Assembly: GCA_016703025.1 (NCBI GenBank)
Contig: JADJCV010000005.1
Span: 310,001-374,000 of the forward strand
Origin: Candidatus Avedoeria danica
GTDB taxonomy: Bacteria > Chloroflexota > Anaerolineae > Epilineales > Epilineaceae
Direction of reading: 5' to 3'
DNA length: 64,000 nt
Numbering within the stretch: the first letter of the stretch is position 1; each line of letters begins with the position of its first letter. Shown here piece after piece: positions 50,064 to 58,638 of the stretch. The translations under genes and the position numbers were made by a program. The notes beneath the pieces are model-generated. The model saw only the letters and a program-made list of their open reading frames with translations. It was not told the origin of the DNA and made no database searches.

Positions 50064-52133
50064 ATGTTGGGATCGAACACGCTGCGAAACCTTCGGAGCA
50101 ACGTCGCCGGAGAATGGCAGCGCATCCGCGACTACGACTGGCGGAAGTGGGCGGCCGGCGTCGGCGACTACTGCGTGCGCGGGATCATGGCCGGGCTGTC
50201 GGCCAAGGAGTTGCGCGCGATCCTGCGCGGCGACGTCCCGACCGAGCGGCCGAACCCGCGCTACCGGGCGCAGGTCAAGAGCTTCATGCTGCACCTCCGC
50301 CCGAAGTACTACCAGCGCGGAAGCACATGGTTCACCCATACCTGGCGGCTCGGCTGGTTCGCGACGTACTTCTTCGTCGTCGAGACGATCACCGGCCTGA
50401 TCCTCATGCTCTTCTACGCCCCGACGCCCGAGCGGGCGTACGGCGACATGCTCTACATCCTGTCCAACGTGCCGTACGGCAAGTTCATGCGGGATATGCA
50501 TCGCCTCGGCGCTGAGGGCATGGTGGCCGTCGTCATCCTGCACATGGTGCGGGTCTACTTCACGGGCAGCTACAAGAAGGAACGGGCCTTCACGTGGTTC
50601 ACCGGCGTCGTCCTGCTGCTGGTGACGCTGGTCCTCTCGTTCAGCGGCTACCTCCTGCCGTGGGACCAGCTGGCCTACTGGGCCGTGACGATCGGCACCT
50701 CGATGGCCGATGCGGCGCCGGGGTTCGGCAAGCAGGTCAACCTCTTGCTGCGCGGCGCCGTCGACATCTGGGCGGGCGGGTTGCTGCGGTTCTACCTGCT
50801 GCACATCTTCCTGTTGCCCCTCGTGGCGATCGTCGTCATCAGCATCCACTACTACAAGGTGTCGCGTGAGCACTCGATCAGCCTGCCGGCGGTGGTCGAG
50901 GAGGGCGACATGTCGCCCGAGGAGAAGCGGTACAACGAGGAGCGGATCGATCTCATCCCGAACCTGATCATCCACGAGCTCATGCTGACCTCGGTGGCGA
51001 CGTTCCTCATGGTTGCGGCCGTGGCCACGTTCTTCTCCGCGCCGCTCGAGCAGCACGCCGATCAGGCCATCACGCCTCTCCATACCGAGGCGCCGTGGTA
51101 CTTCCTGTGGCTGCAGGGCATGCTCAAGCTCGGCAGCAAGCAGCTGTTCGGCATCGTCCTGCCGACGCTGATGTTCGCCCTCCTGTTCGTCGTACCGTGG
51201 ATCGACCGCAACCCGCACCGCATGGCCAAGCGCCGGCCGGTGGCGATCGGGATCGGCGTGATGCTGAGCGTCATCATGCTCGTGCTGACGTACATGGGGA
51301 CGCCGTCCTACGGCATCGAGACGCCGCCCGCACAGGACATCCTGTCCGTCTTCGTCCCGCAGACACACCCCGGCCCGCTGCGTGAGCTGCCGTGGGATGA
51401 ACTTCACACCGCGCAGACGCCGGCGGATGCGGCCGACACGCGCCTCAAACGGACGTACTACGTGTCCTTCCCGGTCGGGATGGATCAGGACGAAACGTAC
51501 GCTGATCGGGACAAGTACGTCTTCATCAACTCCCTCGACACGAGCGACCCGGCGTTCCTGACCGGTCTGCCGCCCGATCTCGCGGCGGAACCCGACTCCG
51601 AGTTCCTGCATCTCCTCGTCTCGCTGAAAGCCAAGGTCGAGGAGCAGGCAAAGCTGCTGCAGCGCGCCGACGGCACGCCCAAGGCCGTCGTTACCGTCGA
51701 GTACATCCAGCCGGAGCTGAAGTGGGTGTCCGCATCCATCTACTGGGACGAGATGGAGCTCGACCGGGAGAAGGACCTCACGTACATGATCCCATTCACG
51801 GACTACGAGTTGATGCCGGACGGCTCGGTCAAGATGGACGCCGCGGGCAAGCCCGTGCAGTTGGAGCCGGCCAAGAGCAAGAAGGTCGTCTACGACCTCG
51901 AGTACGGCGCCGAGGCGAGCGATGGCACCCGGCCGATCCTCGCGGACCCGCGGCCGCACATCAAGGACGCGGACGGCAACGCGATCTACTTCGATGCCGA
52001 TGGGACGTTGGAGGTCACGGACGCCCAGGGTGAGAAGTCGACGATCAACTTGGCGGATGCGATGCCGAACATCAAGCCGAGCAAGCAGGAAGAGTACTTG
52101 GCGATCCACCGCGACTCACAGTACCACCACTAA
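50064..52133 (+). CDS. Cytochrome b (fused b6/subunit IV type) with long C-terminal extension
   Basis: 689 residues, ATG preceded by CAGGAG. The N-terminal four-helix bundle carries the haem ligands H146/H160 and H247/H262. The 14- and 15-residue steps match the b6 pattern rather than mitochondrial bc1. SGYLLPWDQLAYWAVTI and the Qo-site region HTEAPWYFLW (PEWY replaced by APWY) are present, followed by three further helices (about 300-412). From about 421 a ~270-residue hydrophilic, acidic domain without recognised motifs follows; plain cytochrome b proteins end near here. It oxidises quinol with the Rieske and cytochrome c partners encoded beside it. Confidence 0.92.
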   Translation: MLGSNTLRNLRSNVAGEWQRIRDYDWRKWAAGVGDYCVRGIMAGLSAKELRAILRGDVPTERPNPRYRAQVKSFMLHLRPKYYQRGSTWFTHTWRLGWFATYFFVVETITGLILMLFYAPTPERAYGDMLYILSNVPYGKFMRDMHRLGAEGMVAVVILHMVRVYFTGSYKKERAFTWFTGVVLLLVTLVLSFSGYLLPWDQLAYWAVTIGTSMADAAPGFGKQVNLLLRGAVDIWAGGLLRFYLLHIFLLPLVAIVVISIHYYKVSREHSISLPAVVEEGDMSPEEKRYNEERIDLIPNLIIHELMLTSVATFLMVAAVATFFSAPLEQHADQAITPLHTEAPWYFLWLQGMLKLGSKQLFGIVLPTLMFALLFVVPWIDRNPHRMAKRRPVAIGIGVMLSVIMLVLTYMGTPSYGIETPPAQDILSVFVPQTHPGPLRELPWDELHTAQTPADAADTRLKRTYYVSFPVGMDQDETYADRDKYVFINSLDTSDPAFLTGLPPDLAAEPDSEFLHLLVSLKAKVEEQAKLLQRADGTPKAVVTVEYIQPELKWVSASIYWDEMELDREKDLTYMIPFTDYELMPDGSVKMDAAGKPVQLEPAKSKKVVYDLEYGAEASDGTRPILADPRPHIKDADGNAIYFDADGTLEVTDAQGEKSTINLADAMPNIKPSKQEEYLAIHRDSQYHH

Positions 52134-52251
52134 CCGAACCATCCCTGGCCGAACCACCACCATCCGACGCTGCGCCGCCCCGTAACCGCCGACCGCGAAC
52201 CCGCCAAGCTCGTCGCGATTGCCCGCGCCGCGCCGCGGAGGAGAGAACGAC

Positions 52252-53295
52252 ATGACCCGGATCGAGATCACGCTCGGCCTGCTCGCCACGATCGGCGCCA
52301 TCCTGGTGATGGGCCTGATCGGCGCGACGGAAGAAGGACGGATGGCCGGCGCCGCCCGCGGCTTCACCACCCGCAGCGTCGAGCGCGGCGCCAAGCTGTT
52401 CGACGGCCAGTGCGCGCTCTGTCACGGCCCGAATGCGGTCGGCCTCAAGTGCCCGCCGCTCAACCAGACCTCCGGCCTGCACGGCGGCAAGAATCCGGGC
52501 GTCGCATGGCGCCTCGAGGAGATGGGTTGGGAGCGCACGATGCTCTTCGAGTACATCGTGAACGTCGTGTCCAACGGCCGGAACGCCTCGACGCGGCCGT
52601 GGCAGTGGAAGGGCAACCGGGACGTCGGCCCGAGCACGGAGTCCTTGATGGCGATGCCGGCATTCGCCCAGGCGAACAACGGGCCGCTCCGGCCGGATCA
52701 GATCCGCGACATCGCGAACTACCTGGTTGCCTTCGAGGACTTCCTACCCGAGGATCCCGATGAGGCCAAGGCGTTCGTCGCAGCGGTGCCGAACAAGGTC
52801 TCCTCGTTCGACGACCCCGGCATGAACCAGCGCCCGGACGGCTCCGATCCCGTCGCGCTCGGCGAGTTCCTGTTCACCGACCTCGCCTGCGCGACATGCC
52901 ATGCGGTGGAAGCCGCTTCGCCGCTCGTCGTCTGCCCGAACCTCAGTGCGATCTGGACGACCGCCGCCGACCGCATCGCCGACCCGACCTACACCGGGAC
53001 CGCCGACAGCGAGGTCGCCTACATCACCGAGTCGATCCGCAACCCGGGCGCGTTCGTCGTCAGCGGGTTCGTGAACGGCGTCATGCCCGCGACGTTCGGC
53101 ACGCTGCCGGACGCCGATGTCGACGCGCTCATCGCCTACCTGAGCAAGGGCGCGTACACGCCGCTCGGCGCCAGCGGTGCGATCACGGCGACGGGCGGGA
53201 TCACGGCGACGGCAGGCACGACCGCAACGGCAGGCACGACCGCGACGGTCGGCCTGACGTCCACGCGTGCGACGACCTCGACCACCGCTCCCTAA
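52252..53295 (+). CDS. Membrane-anchored dihaem cytochrome c
   Basis: 347 residues from ATG 52252 with GGAGGAGAG upstream. An N-terminal uncleaved or cleaved membrane segment (about 7-25) is followed by two class I cytochrome c domains: CALCH (54-58) with MAMPAF as probable axial Met region, and CATCH (213-217) with MPATFG. The Cys/His ligands are complete. The last ~40 residues are a Thr/Ala/Gly-rich repeat tail. As third gene after Rieske and cytochrome b, it is the expected electron acceptor of the complex, passing electrons to a terminal oxidase or other carrier not in the window. Confidence 0.92.
   Translation: MTRIEITLGLLATIGAILVMGLIGATEEGRMAGAARGFTTRSVERGAKLFDGQCALCHGPNAVGLKCPPLNQTSGLHGGKNPGVAWRLEEMGWERTMLFEYIVNVVSNGRNASTRPWQWKGNRDVGPSTESLMAMPAFAQANNGPLRPDQIRDIANYLVAFEDFLPEDPDEAKAFVAAVPNKVSSFDDPGMNQRPDGSDPVALGEFLFTDLACATCHAVEAASPLVVCPNLSAIWTTAADRIADPTYTGTADSEVAYITESIRNPGAFVVSGFVNGVMPATFGTLPDADVDALIAYLSKGAYTPLGASGAITATGGITATAGTTATAGTTATVGLTSTRATTSTTAP
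53179..53262. repeat. In-frame Thr/Ala/Gly repeat at the cytochrome c 3' end
   Basis: Imperfect repeats of about 15-18 bases such as acggcaggcacgaccgca encode the ITATGG / TTATAG tract of the C-terminal tail. Such tails are often flexible and may be glycosylated. Confidence 0.65.
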
Positions 53296-53315
53296 CGCCC
53301 CGCGGATCGCCGCCG

Positions 53316-54875
53316 CTACGTCGGCGTCGGTCCGCCCGAGTGGTCCGATGCACCGTCCCCGAACGTGATCCCCTGCGCCAGCGGGAGATCGCTGGAGTAG
53401 TTGATCGTGCACGTCTGGCGGCGCATGTAGGCCTTCCAGCTGTCCGATCCGGCCTCGCGCCCTCCCCCCGTCTCTTTCTCGCCGCCGAACGCCCCGCCGA
53501 TCTCGGCGCCCGACGTGCCGATGTTCACGTTGGCGATCCCGCAGTCCGAGCCGCACGCGGACAGGAATCGCTCCGCGGTCCGCACGTTCGTTGTGAAGAT
53601 CGCGCTCGACAGGCCCTGCGGCACGGCGTTGTGCAGCGCGATCGCCTCGTCGAGGTCCCGATAGGTCATCACGTAGAGGATCGGCGCGAACGTCTCCTCA
53701 CAGACGATCGGCGCCTGCTCGGTCATCCGGATGATCACCGGCTCGACGAACTGCGGCCCGAGGTCCGGCCGCCGGCCGCCGCCGACGACGACGTCGCCGC
53801 CGATCGCCTTGGCCGCCTCGATCGCCGCCATCATGTCGTCGACGGCCCGCTCGGTGACGAGCGGCCCCATGAGCGTGCCCAATTGCAGCGGGTCGCCGAT
53901 CGGAACCTGACGGTACGCCCGGACGAGCCGTTCGGTCAGATCGTCAACGATGGCCTCGTGGACGATCAGCCGGCGCGTCGACGTGCAGCGCTGGCCCGCC
54001 GTGCCGCAGGCGCCGAACAGGACGGCGCGGACCACCAGTGCCAAGTCGGCATCCTCGGCGACGACGATCCCGTTGTTGCCGCCGAGCTCGAGGATCGTCC
54101 GCCCAAAGCGCTGGGCCACGGTCTGCGCCACGTGCCGGCCGACCCGCGTCGAGCCGGTGAAGCTGATGAGCGGCAGGCGCGGGTCATGGTTCATCCGGTC
54201 GGCCACGTCATCGTTGCTGCCGATGACCAGCGTGAAGACGCCGGTCAGCTTGTGATCGGCCATGACCTCGTTGCAGATCCGCTGGACCGCGACGGCGCAC
54301 AGCGGCGTGAGCGACGACGGCTTCCAGACCATCGTGTCGCCGCAGACAGCCGCCAGGGCGGCGTTCCACGACCAGACCGCCACCGGGAAGTTGAACGCGC
54401 TGATGATGCCGATCGGCCCGAGCGGATGCCACTGCTCGTACATCCGGTGACCGGGCCGCTCGGAGTGCATGGACAGCCCGTACAGCTGGCGCGACAGCCC
54501 GACGCTGAAGTCGCAGATGTCGATCATTTCCTGGACCTCGCCGAGCCCCTCTGCCTTGATCTTCCCCATCTCGAGCGCCACAAGGTCGCCCAGCGGCTCG
54601 GCATTCCGCCGCAGCGCCTGGCTCAGGTCCCGCACGACCAAGCCGCGCTTGGGCGCCGGCAACTCGCGCCAACGCTCGAACGCCGTCGTGGCCGCGCCGA
54701 CGACCCGGTCGTACGTGTGCGCCGTGGCCTGGCGGACGGCGGCGATCGGAGCGCCGGTCGTCGGGTTGTGGCTGACGAGCGTGCCGCCGGCCGGGTCGGT
54801 GATCCAGCCGTCGGGGCCGGTGCAGGCGCCGGGGTTTTCGGCCGCGAGGCCGAGGGCATCGAGGATGGCCTTCAT
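53316..54875 (-). CDS. Aldehyde dehydrogenase, ALDH7 (aminoadipate-semialdehyde dehydrogenase) type
   Basis: 519 residues from ATG 54875, with AAGGAGATTCGG directly upstream. Catalytic E263 (TILELGGNN) and C297 (TAGQRCTSTR); SAFNFPVAVWSWNAALAAVC and FTGSTRVGRHVAQ in the NAD domain. The C-terminal block NIGTSGAEIGGAFGGEKETG, then SDSWKAYMRRQTCTINYS, is diagnostic of the ALDH7 (antiquitin/AmaB) branch, which oxidises alpha-aminoadipate semialdehyde in lysine breakdown and related aldehydes. No other lysine-catabolism gene is near, so the substrate remains open. Same strand as leuS, 104 bases downstream, with element copy B between. Confidence 0.92.
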   Translation of the reverse strand: MKAILDALGLAAENPGACTGPDGWITDPAGGTLVSHNPTTGAPIAAVRQATAHTYDRVVGAATTAFERWRELPAPKRGLVVRDLSQALRRNAEPLGDLVALEMGKIKAEGLGEVQEMIDICDFSVGLSRQLYGLSMHSERPGHRMYEQWHPLGPIGIISAFNFPVAVWSWNAALAAVCGDTMVWKPSSLTPLCAVAVQRICNEVMADHKLTGVFTLVIGSNDDVADRMNHDPRLPLISFTGSTRVGRHVAQTVAQRFGRTILELGGNNGIVVAEDADLALVVRAVLFGACGTAGQRCTSTRRLIVHEAIVDDLTERLVRAYRQVPIGDPLQLGTLMGPLVTERAVDDMMAAIEAAKAIGGDVVVGGGRRPDLGPQFVEPVIIRMTEQAPIVCEETFAPILYVMTYRDLDEAIALHNAVPQGLSSAIFTTNVRTAERFLSACGSDCGIANVNIGTSGAEIGGAFGGEKETGGGREAGSDSWKAYMRRQTCTINYSSDLPLAQGITFGDGASDHSGGPTPT

Positions 54876-54904
54876 CCGAATCTCCTTCGCACTTGATTGC
54901 TCGC

Positions 54905-54983
54905 CTAGTACGCTGTCACTGGACACGCTTCGGATGTCCGACCGAGGTGGTTATCCGTAGACCCTGCAGTGACAGAGTACTAG
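54905..54983. mobile_element. MITE-like palindromic element, copy B (inverted relative to copy A)
   Basis: Ends CTAGTACGCTGTCACTG (54905-54921) and CAGTGACAGAGTACTAG (54967-54983) pair at 16 of 17 positions. The interior (ACACGCTTCGGATGTCCGAC...ATCCGTAGA) matches the reverse complement of copy A. Same 79-bp length and CTAG tips. The right tip supplies the TAG stop of leuS. Confidence 0.85.
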
Positions 54984-57844
54984 GCCACGACGACGTTCAC
55001 GATCTTCCCCGGCACGACGATCACCTTGACCACCGCCTTGCCCTCGGCGTACTGCGCCACCGCCGGGTCGGCCAGTGCCAGCGCCTCGAGCTCGGCCTCG
55101 GGCATTTCCGCCGCGACGGTCAGCTTGCCGCGCACCTTGCCGTTCACCTGGAGGACGACGTCGACCGTCGTGCGATTCAGGAAGCGTGGGTCGTACTCGG
55201 GCCACGAGGTGGCGAGCACCGTCGATCTATGTCCAAGGCGCGACCATAGCTCCTCGGCCATGTGCGGCGCAAGAGGTGCGAGGAGCGGGACCATCGCGGC
55301 AGCGACGTCGCGCGGCACGGTTTCGCGGCCGACGAGGTCGTTGTTCAGCTCGATGAGCGCGGCGATGGCGGTGTTGAAGCGCAGGTCCTCCATGTCGTCC
55401 GTGACGCGTTGGATGGTGGTGTGCAGCCGCCGCAGCAGCTCCGCGTCGGGCGCATCGTCGCTCACCTGGAGCGATCCGTCGGCGGCGACGAAGTTGCGCC
55501 ACAGCCGATCGAGAAAGCGGCTGATGCCGACCATGTCGCGCGTGCTCCACGGCTTGGACTGCTCCAGCGGGCCGAGGTACATCTCGTACAGCCGCAGGCA
55601 GTCGCAGCCGTAGCGCTCGATGATCACATCCGGCGTCACGATGTTCTTCAGGCTCTTGCCCATCTTGCCGTACTCGCGAACCACCGGGTGCCCGTTGTGG
55701 ACGAAGCCTTCGGCCGTCTCCTCGACCTCATCGGCCGAGACGTAGAAGCCGCGGTCGTCGCGGAACGCATATGCCTGGATGTAACCCTGGTTGAACAGCT
55801 TGCCGAACGGCTCGGGCGTCCCGACGTGGCCGAGGTCGAAGAGGACCTTGTGCCAGAAGCGGGCGTACAGGAGATGGAGCACCCCGTGCTCGACGCCGCC
55901 GACGTACAGGTCGACGCCGTTGTTGCCCATCCAGTAGCGTTCCTTCGACCCATCCACGAGGCGCTCTCGGTTCGACGGGTCGATGTAGCGCAGGTAGTAC
56001 CAGCACGAGCCGGCCCAGTTCGGCATCGTGTTCAGCTCGCGCTCGTACGTCACCCCGTCGACGTCCACGAGCCGCCACTCGAGCGGCGCGCGGGACAACG
56101 GCGGCTGGGGCGGCGCGTCGGGGTCATCCGTCGGTACCGGCTGGAAATCGTCCATCTCCGGCAGCACAACCGGCAGGGCGTCCTCGGCGACCGGCACGAT
56201 GCGGCCATCGGGCGCATGCAGGATCGGGAACGGCTCGCCCCAGTAGCGTTGGCGCGAGAAGAGCCAGTCGCGGAGCTTGTACTGAACCTCCACCCGGCCG
56301 AGCCCCTTGCTCTCGATCCAGGCTGTCATCCGCTGCTTGGCCGCTGCACTGTCCAGCCCGTCGAGGGTGACCTCGGCATTGGCCGATCGGACCGCGGAGC
56401 CATAACCGTCGAACGTCGATGGGTATTCGGCCGCATGGGCAAGGTAGTCGGCGCGCAGGGCAGCGATATCGACCGCGCCGCCGTGCGGGGCGACCGGACG
56501 GCCGGCGGCGGCGGCCCGCAGCCAACCATCGTCGGGCAGCACGACGGCCTCGATCGGCAGGTCGTGTGCCCGGGCGAACTCGAAGTCGCGCTGATCGTGG
56601 CCCGGCACGGCCATGATCGCGCCGGTTCCGTAGCCCATCAGCACGTAGTCCGCCACCCAGATCGGGAGGCGCGCGCCATTGGCCGGGTTCAGCGCATAGC
56701 CGCCGGTGAAGACTCCGGTCTTGGCTCGCTGCTCGGCCTCGCGCGCCGCCTCGGTCTTGGCCGCCGCTGCGGTGCGATAGGCGTTGACGGCATCGCGCGC
56801 CGCCGCGGTCGTGGCCGCGCCGACGAGCGGGTGATCCGGGGCGAGGACGACGTATGTCGCACCGAACAGCGTGTCGGGTCGGGTCGTGAAGACGCGAACG
56901 CTCCGGCCACTGCCGTCGTCGAGGGCGAAATCGACGAGCGCGCCCTCGCTGCGGCCGATCCAGTTGCGCTGCATCGTCTTCAGCGATTCGGGCCAGTCGA
57001 CGTTGTCGAGGTCGGCAACGAGGCGGTCGGCGTAGGCGGTGATGCGGAGCATCCACTGTTTGAGCGGCCGCTTGTAGACCGGGAAGTTGCCGCGCTCGCT
57101 CCGGCCGTCGGCCGTGACCTCTTCGTTGGCCAGCACCGTGCCGAGCCTCGGGCACCAGTTCACCGGCACCTCGGCCAAGTAGGCCAGTCGGTGCGCGTCG
57201 ACGATCGTGCGCCGAGCCACGTCGGACAACTCGTCCCAGCGACGCACGCCGGGCGAGTCGATCGCCGGGTCGTCGGCCGCGACGAGCCGACCGGCGCCGT
57301 CGACGCCGAACGCACCCGCATCCAGTGCGGTCACGAGCGTGACGAGCGAACGGGCGGTCTTGGAGCGGGGGTCGAACCAGCTTTCATAGAGCTGCAGGAA
57401 GATCCACTGCGTCCAACGGTAGTATTCCGGATCGATCGTCGTGATCTCGCGCTCCCAGTCATACCCAAGACTGAGACCGCGCAGCTGGCGCCGGATCGTG
57501 TCGACGTTCGACATCGTCGTCAGGCGCGGGTGGACGTTGTGCTCGATCGCGTACTGTTCCGCCGGCAGGCCGAAGGCGTCGAAGCCCATCGGGTGCAGCA
57601 CGTTGAAGCCCCGCATCCGCTTGTAGCGCGCCACGATGTCGGTGGCGATGTAGCCCAGCGGGTGGCCGACGTGAAGGCCCTTGCCCGACGGGTATGGAAA
57701 CATGTCCAGTACGTAATACTTCGGCCGCGCCGGATTGAATCCATGGTCGCCTGGGCCGAGCGTGCGGTACGTCCCTTGCTCGTCCCACCAAGCGCGCCAC
57801 TTGGCCTCGATGTCGCTGAACGGGTAGCGGCTATCTTCGCTCAT
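54980..57844 (-). CDS. leuS: Leucyl-tRNA synthetase
   Basis: 954 residues. Class I synthetase: HIGH as HVGH at 58-61 (YPSGKGLHVGHPLGY), KMSKS as KMGKSLKN near residue 726, an editing CP1 domain with the conserved TTRPDTLFGATYVVLAPDHP block, and the leucine-specific zinc/insertion region altered. C-terminal end VQVNGKVRGKLTVAAEMPEA and KVIVVPGKIVNVVVA is typical of bacterial LeuRS. Slightly longer than E. coli (860) because of inserts around residues 150-200. The ATG is preceded by TAGGTT (leaderless type). Stop TAG lies in element copy B. Confidence 0.96.
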   Translation of the reverse strand: MSEDSRYPFSDIEAKWRAWWDEQGTYRTLGPGDHGFNPARPKYYVLDMFPYPSGKGLHVGHPLGYIATDIVARYKRMRGFNVLHPMGFDAFGLPAEQYAIEHNVHPRLTTMSNVDTIRRQLRGLSLGYDWEREITTIDPEYYRWTQWIFLQLYESWFDPRSKTARSLVTLVTALDAGAFGVDGAGRLVAADDPAIDSPGVRRWDELSDVARRTIVDAHRLAYLAEVPVNWCPRLGTVLANEEVTADGRSERGNFPVYKRPLKQWMLRITAYADRLVADLDNVDWPESLKTMQRNWIGRSEGALVDFALDDGSGRSVRVFTTRPDTLFGATYVVLAPDHPLVGAATTAAARDAVNAYRTAAAAKTEAAREAEQRAKTGVFTGGYALNPANGARLPIWVADYVLMGYGTGAIMAVPGHDQRDFEFARAHDLPIEAVVLPDDGWLRAAAAGRPVAPHGGAVDIAALRADYLAHAAEYPSTFDGYGSAVRSANAEVTLDGLDSAAAKQRMTAWIESKGLGRVEVQYKLRDWLFSRQRYWGEPFPILHAPDGRIVPVAEDALPVVLPEMDDFQPVPTDDPDAPPQPPLSRAPLEWRLVDVDGVTYERELNTMPNWAGSCWYYLRYIDPSNRERLVDGSKERYWMGNNGVDLYVGGVEHGVLHLLYARFWHKVLFDLGHVGTPEPFGKLFNQGYIQAYAFRDDRGFYVSADEVEETAEGFVHNGHPVVREYGKMGKSLKNIVTPDVIIERYGCDCLRLYEMYLGPLEQSKPWSTRDMVGISRFLDRLWRNFVAADGSLQVSDDAPDAELLRRLHTTIQRVTDDMEDLRFNTAIAALIELNNDLVGRETVPRDVAAAMVPLLAPLAPHMAEELWSRLGHRSTVLATSWPEYDPRFLNRTTVDVVLQVNGKVRGKLTVAAEMPEAELEALALADPAVAQYAEGKAVVKVIVVPGKIVNVVVA

Positions 57845-57850
57845 GGGCTC

Positions 57851-57856
57851 AACCTA
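57851..57856 (-). promoter_or_regulatory. Putative leaderless -10 element (TAGGTT) of leuS
   Basis: TAGGTT on the minus strand ends 6 bases before ATG 57844. No ribosome site is present in the short gap. Spacing is one or two bases shorter than in the other examples, so this is the weakest of the set. Confidence 0.35.
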
Positions 57857-57956
57857 CACGTGTGCCGCGCCGACCACAGCGATTGCAGCTCGCCCGGCGC
57901 TGAGATGAAGGGTGATTATAGGGGGCGCGCCGAGGGCAGACGAAATCGATCTCATG

Positions 57957-57962
57957 TACGAT
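57957..57962 (+). promoter_or_regulatory. Putative leaderless -10 element (TACGAT)
   Basis: TACGAT, 8 bases, then ATG 57971 of the acetyltransferase gene. Divergent from leuS; the 126-base gap holds both elements. Confidence 0.45.
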
Positions 57963-57970
57963 AGCGCGCC

Positions 57971-58564
57971 ATGCTGCCCATTGAAGGCCGCCTCGTTCGC
58001 CTCCGCGACCTCCGGCTCGCCGACCTCCCGACCTGGGAGCGCCTCCGCGCGCCCGATCGCGCATGGTATCGCTTCGACGCTCCGTGGGGCGGCCCGCCGA
58101 CCGCCGACATGGTCACGGCCGAGCGCACCCGCCTGGCGGAGACGATCGAGGCCGGTACGTTCGCCGAGCCACGCGTTCGTTTGGCGATCGCCGATGCGGC
58201 GACGGATGCCTACATCGGCACGGTGGGACGCTACTTCCTGAGTCGCGAGACGAACTGGGCAGCCGTCGGCATCGGCATCCACGACGAGGCGTACTGGGGC
58301 GATGGCCGCGGCACGGAAGCGCTTGGCCTGTGGTGCGGCTTTCTGTTCGAGGCGTTCCCAACGTGGCGGCGCCTGACGACGGAAACGTGGACGGGCAACG
58401 CGGCGATGATGCGCGTCGCCGAGAAGCTCGGCTTCACGCTCGAGGCGCGGTACCGCGAAGCGCGGCCGTGGGAGGGCGGGGTGTACGACGCCGTAGGGTA
58501 CGGCATGCTGCGGGGTGAATGGGCGGCGCGGTATCCGGACGGGTTCGCAGCGTCGCTTCGCTAG
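57971..58564 (+). CDS. GNAT-family N-acetyltransferase (RimJ/RimL-like)
   Basis: 197 residues. GNAT layout: strand 1 IEGRLVRLRDLRLADLPTWE, RLAIADAATDAYIGTVGRYF, acetyl-CoA-binding WGDGRGTEALGLWCGFLFEA and the late TETWTGNAAMMRVAEKLGFT followed by EARYREARPWEGGVYDAVGY, as in RimJ/RimL-type enzymes that acetylate protein N-termini, antibiotics or small amines. Acceptor unknown. Its TAG stop (58562-58564) forms the left tip of element copy C. Confidence 0.9.
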   Translation: MLPIEGRLVRLRDLRLADLPTWERLRAPDRAWYRFDAPWGGPPTADMVTAERTRLAETIEAGTFAEPRVRLAIADAATDAYIGTVGRYFLSRETNWAAVGIGIHDEAYWGDGRGTEALGLWCGFLFEAFPTWRRLTTETWTGNAAMMRVAEKLGFTLEARYREARPWEGGVYDAVGYGMLRGEWAARYPDGFAASLR

Positions 58565-58638
58565 CACACCACCACTGGACACGCTCTGGGTGCCACCAGA
58601 GTGCGGAACCCGGAGATTCTGCAATGGTGGTGTACTAG
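58561..58638. mobile_element. MITE-like palindromic element, copy C (diverged)
   Basis: Ends CTAGCACACCACCACTG (58561-58577) and CAATGGTGGTGTACTAG (58622-58638) pair at 15 of 17 positions; the interior begins GACACGCT like copy B. 78 bp with CTAG tips. It separates two convergent genes, and each tip holds the TAG stop of its neighbour (GNAT on plus, ileS on minus), as expected if both genes once ended in one shared CTAG. Confidence 0.78.

Noticed and set aside
55262..57964. A ~900-codon open frame opposite leuS
   Set aside because: Antisense shadow; no motifs and no ribosome site.
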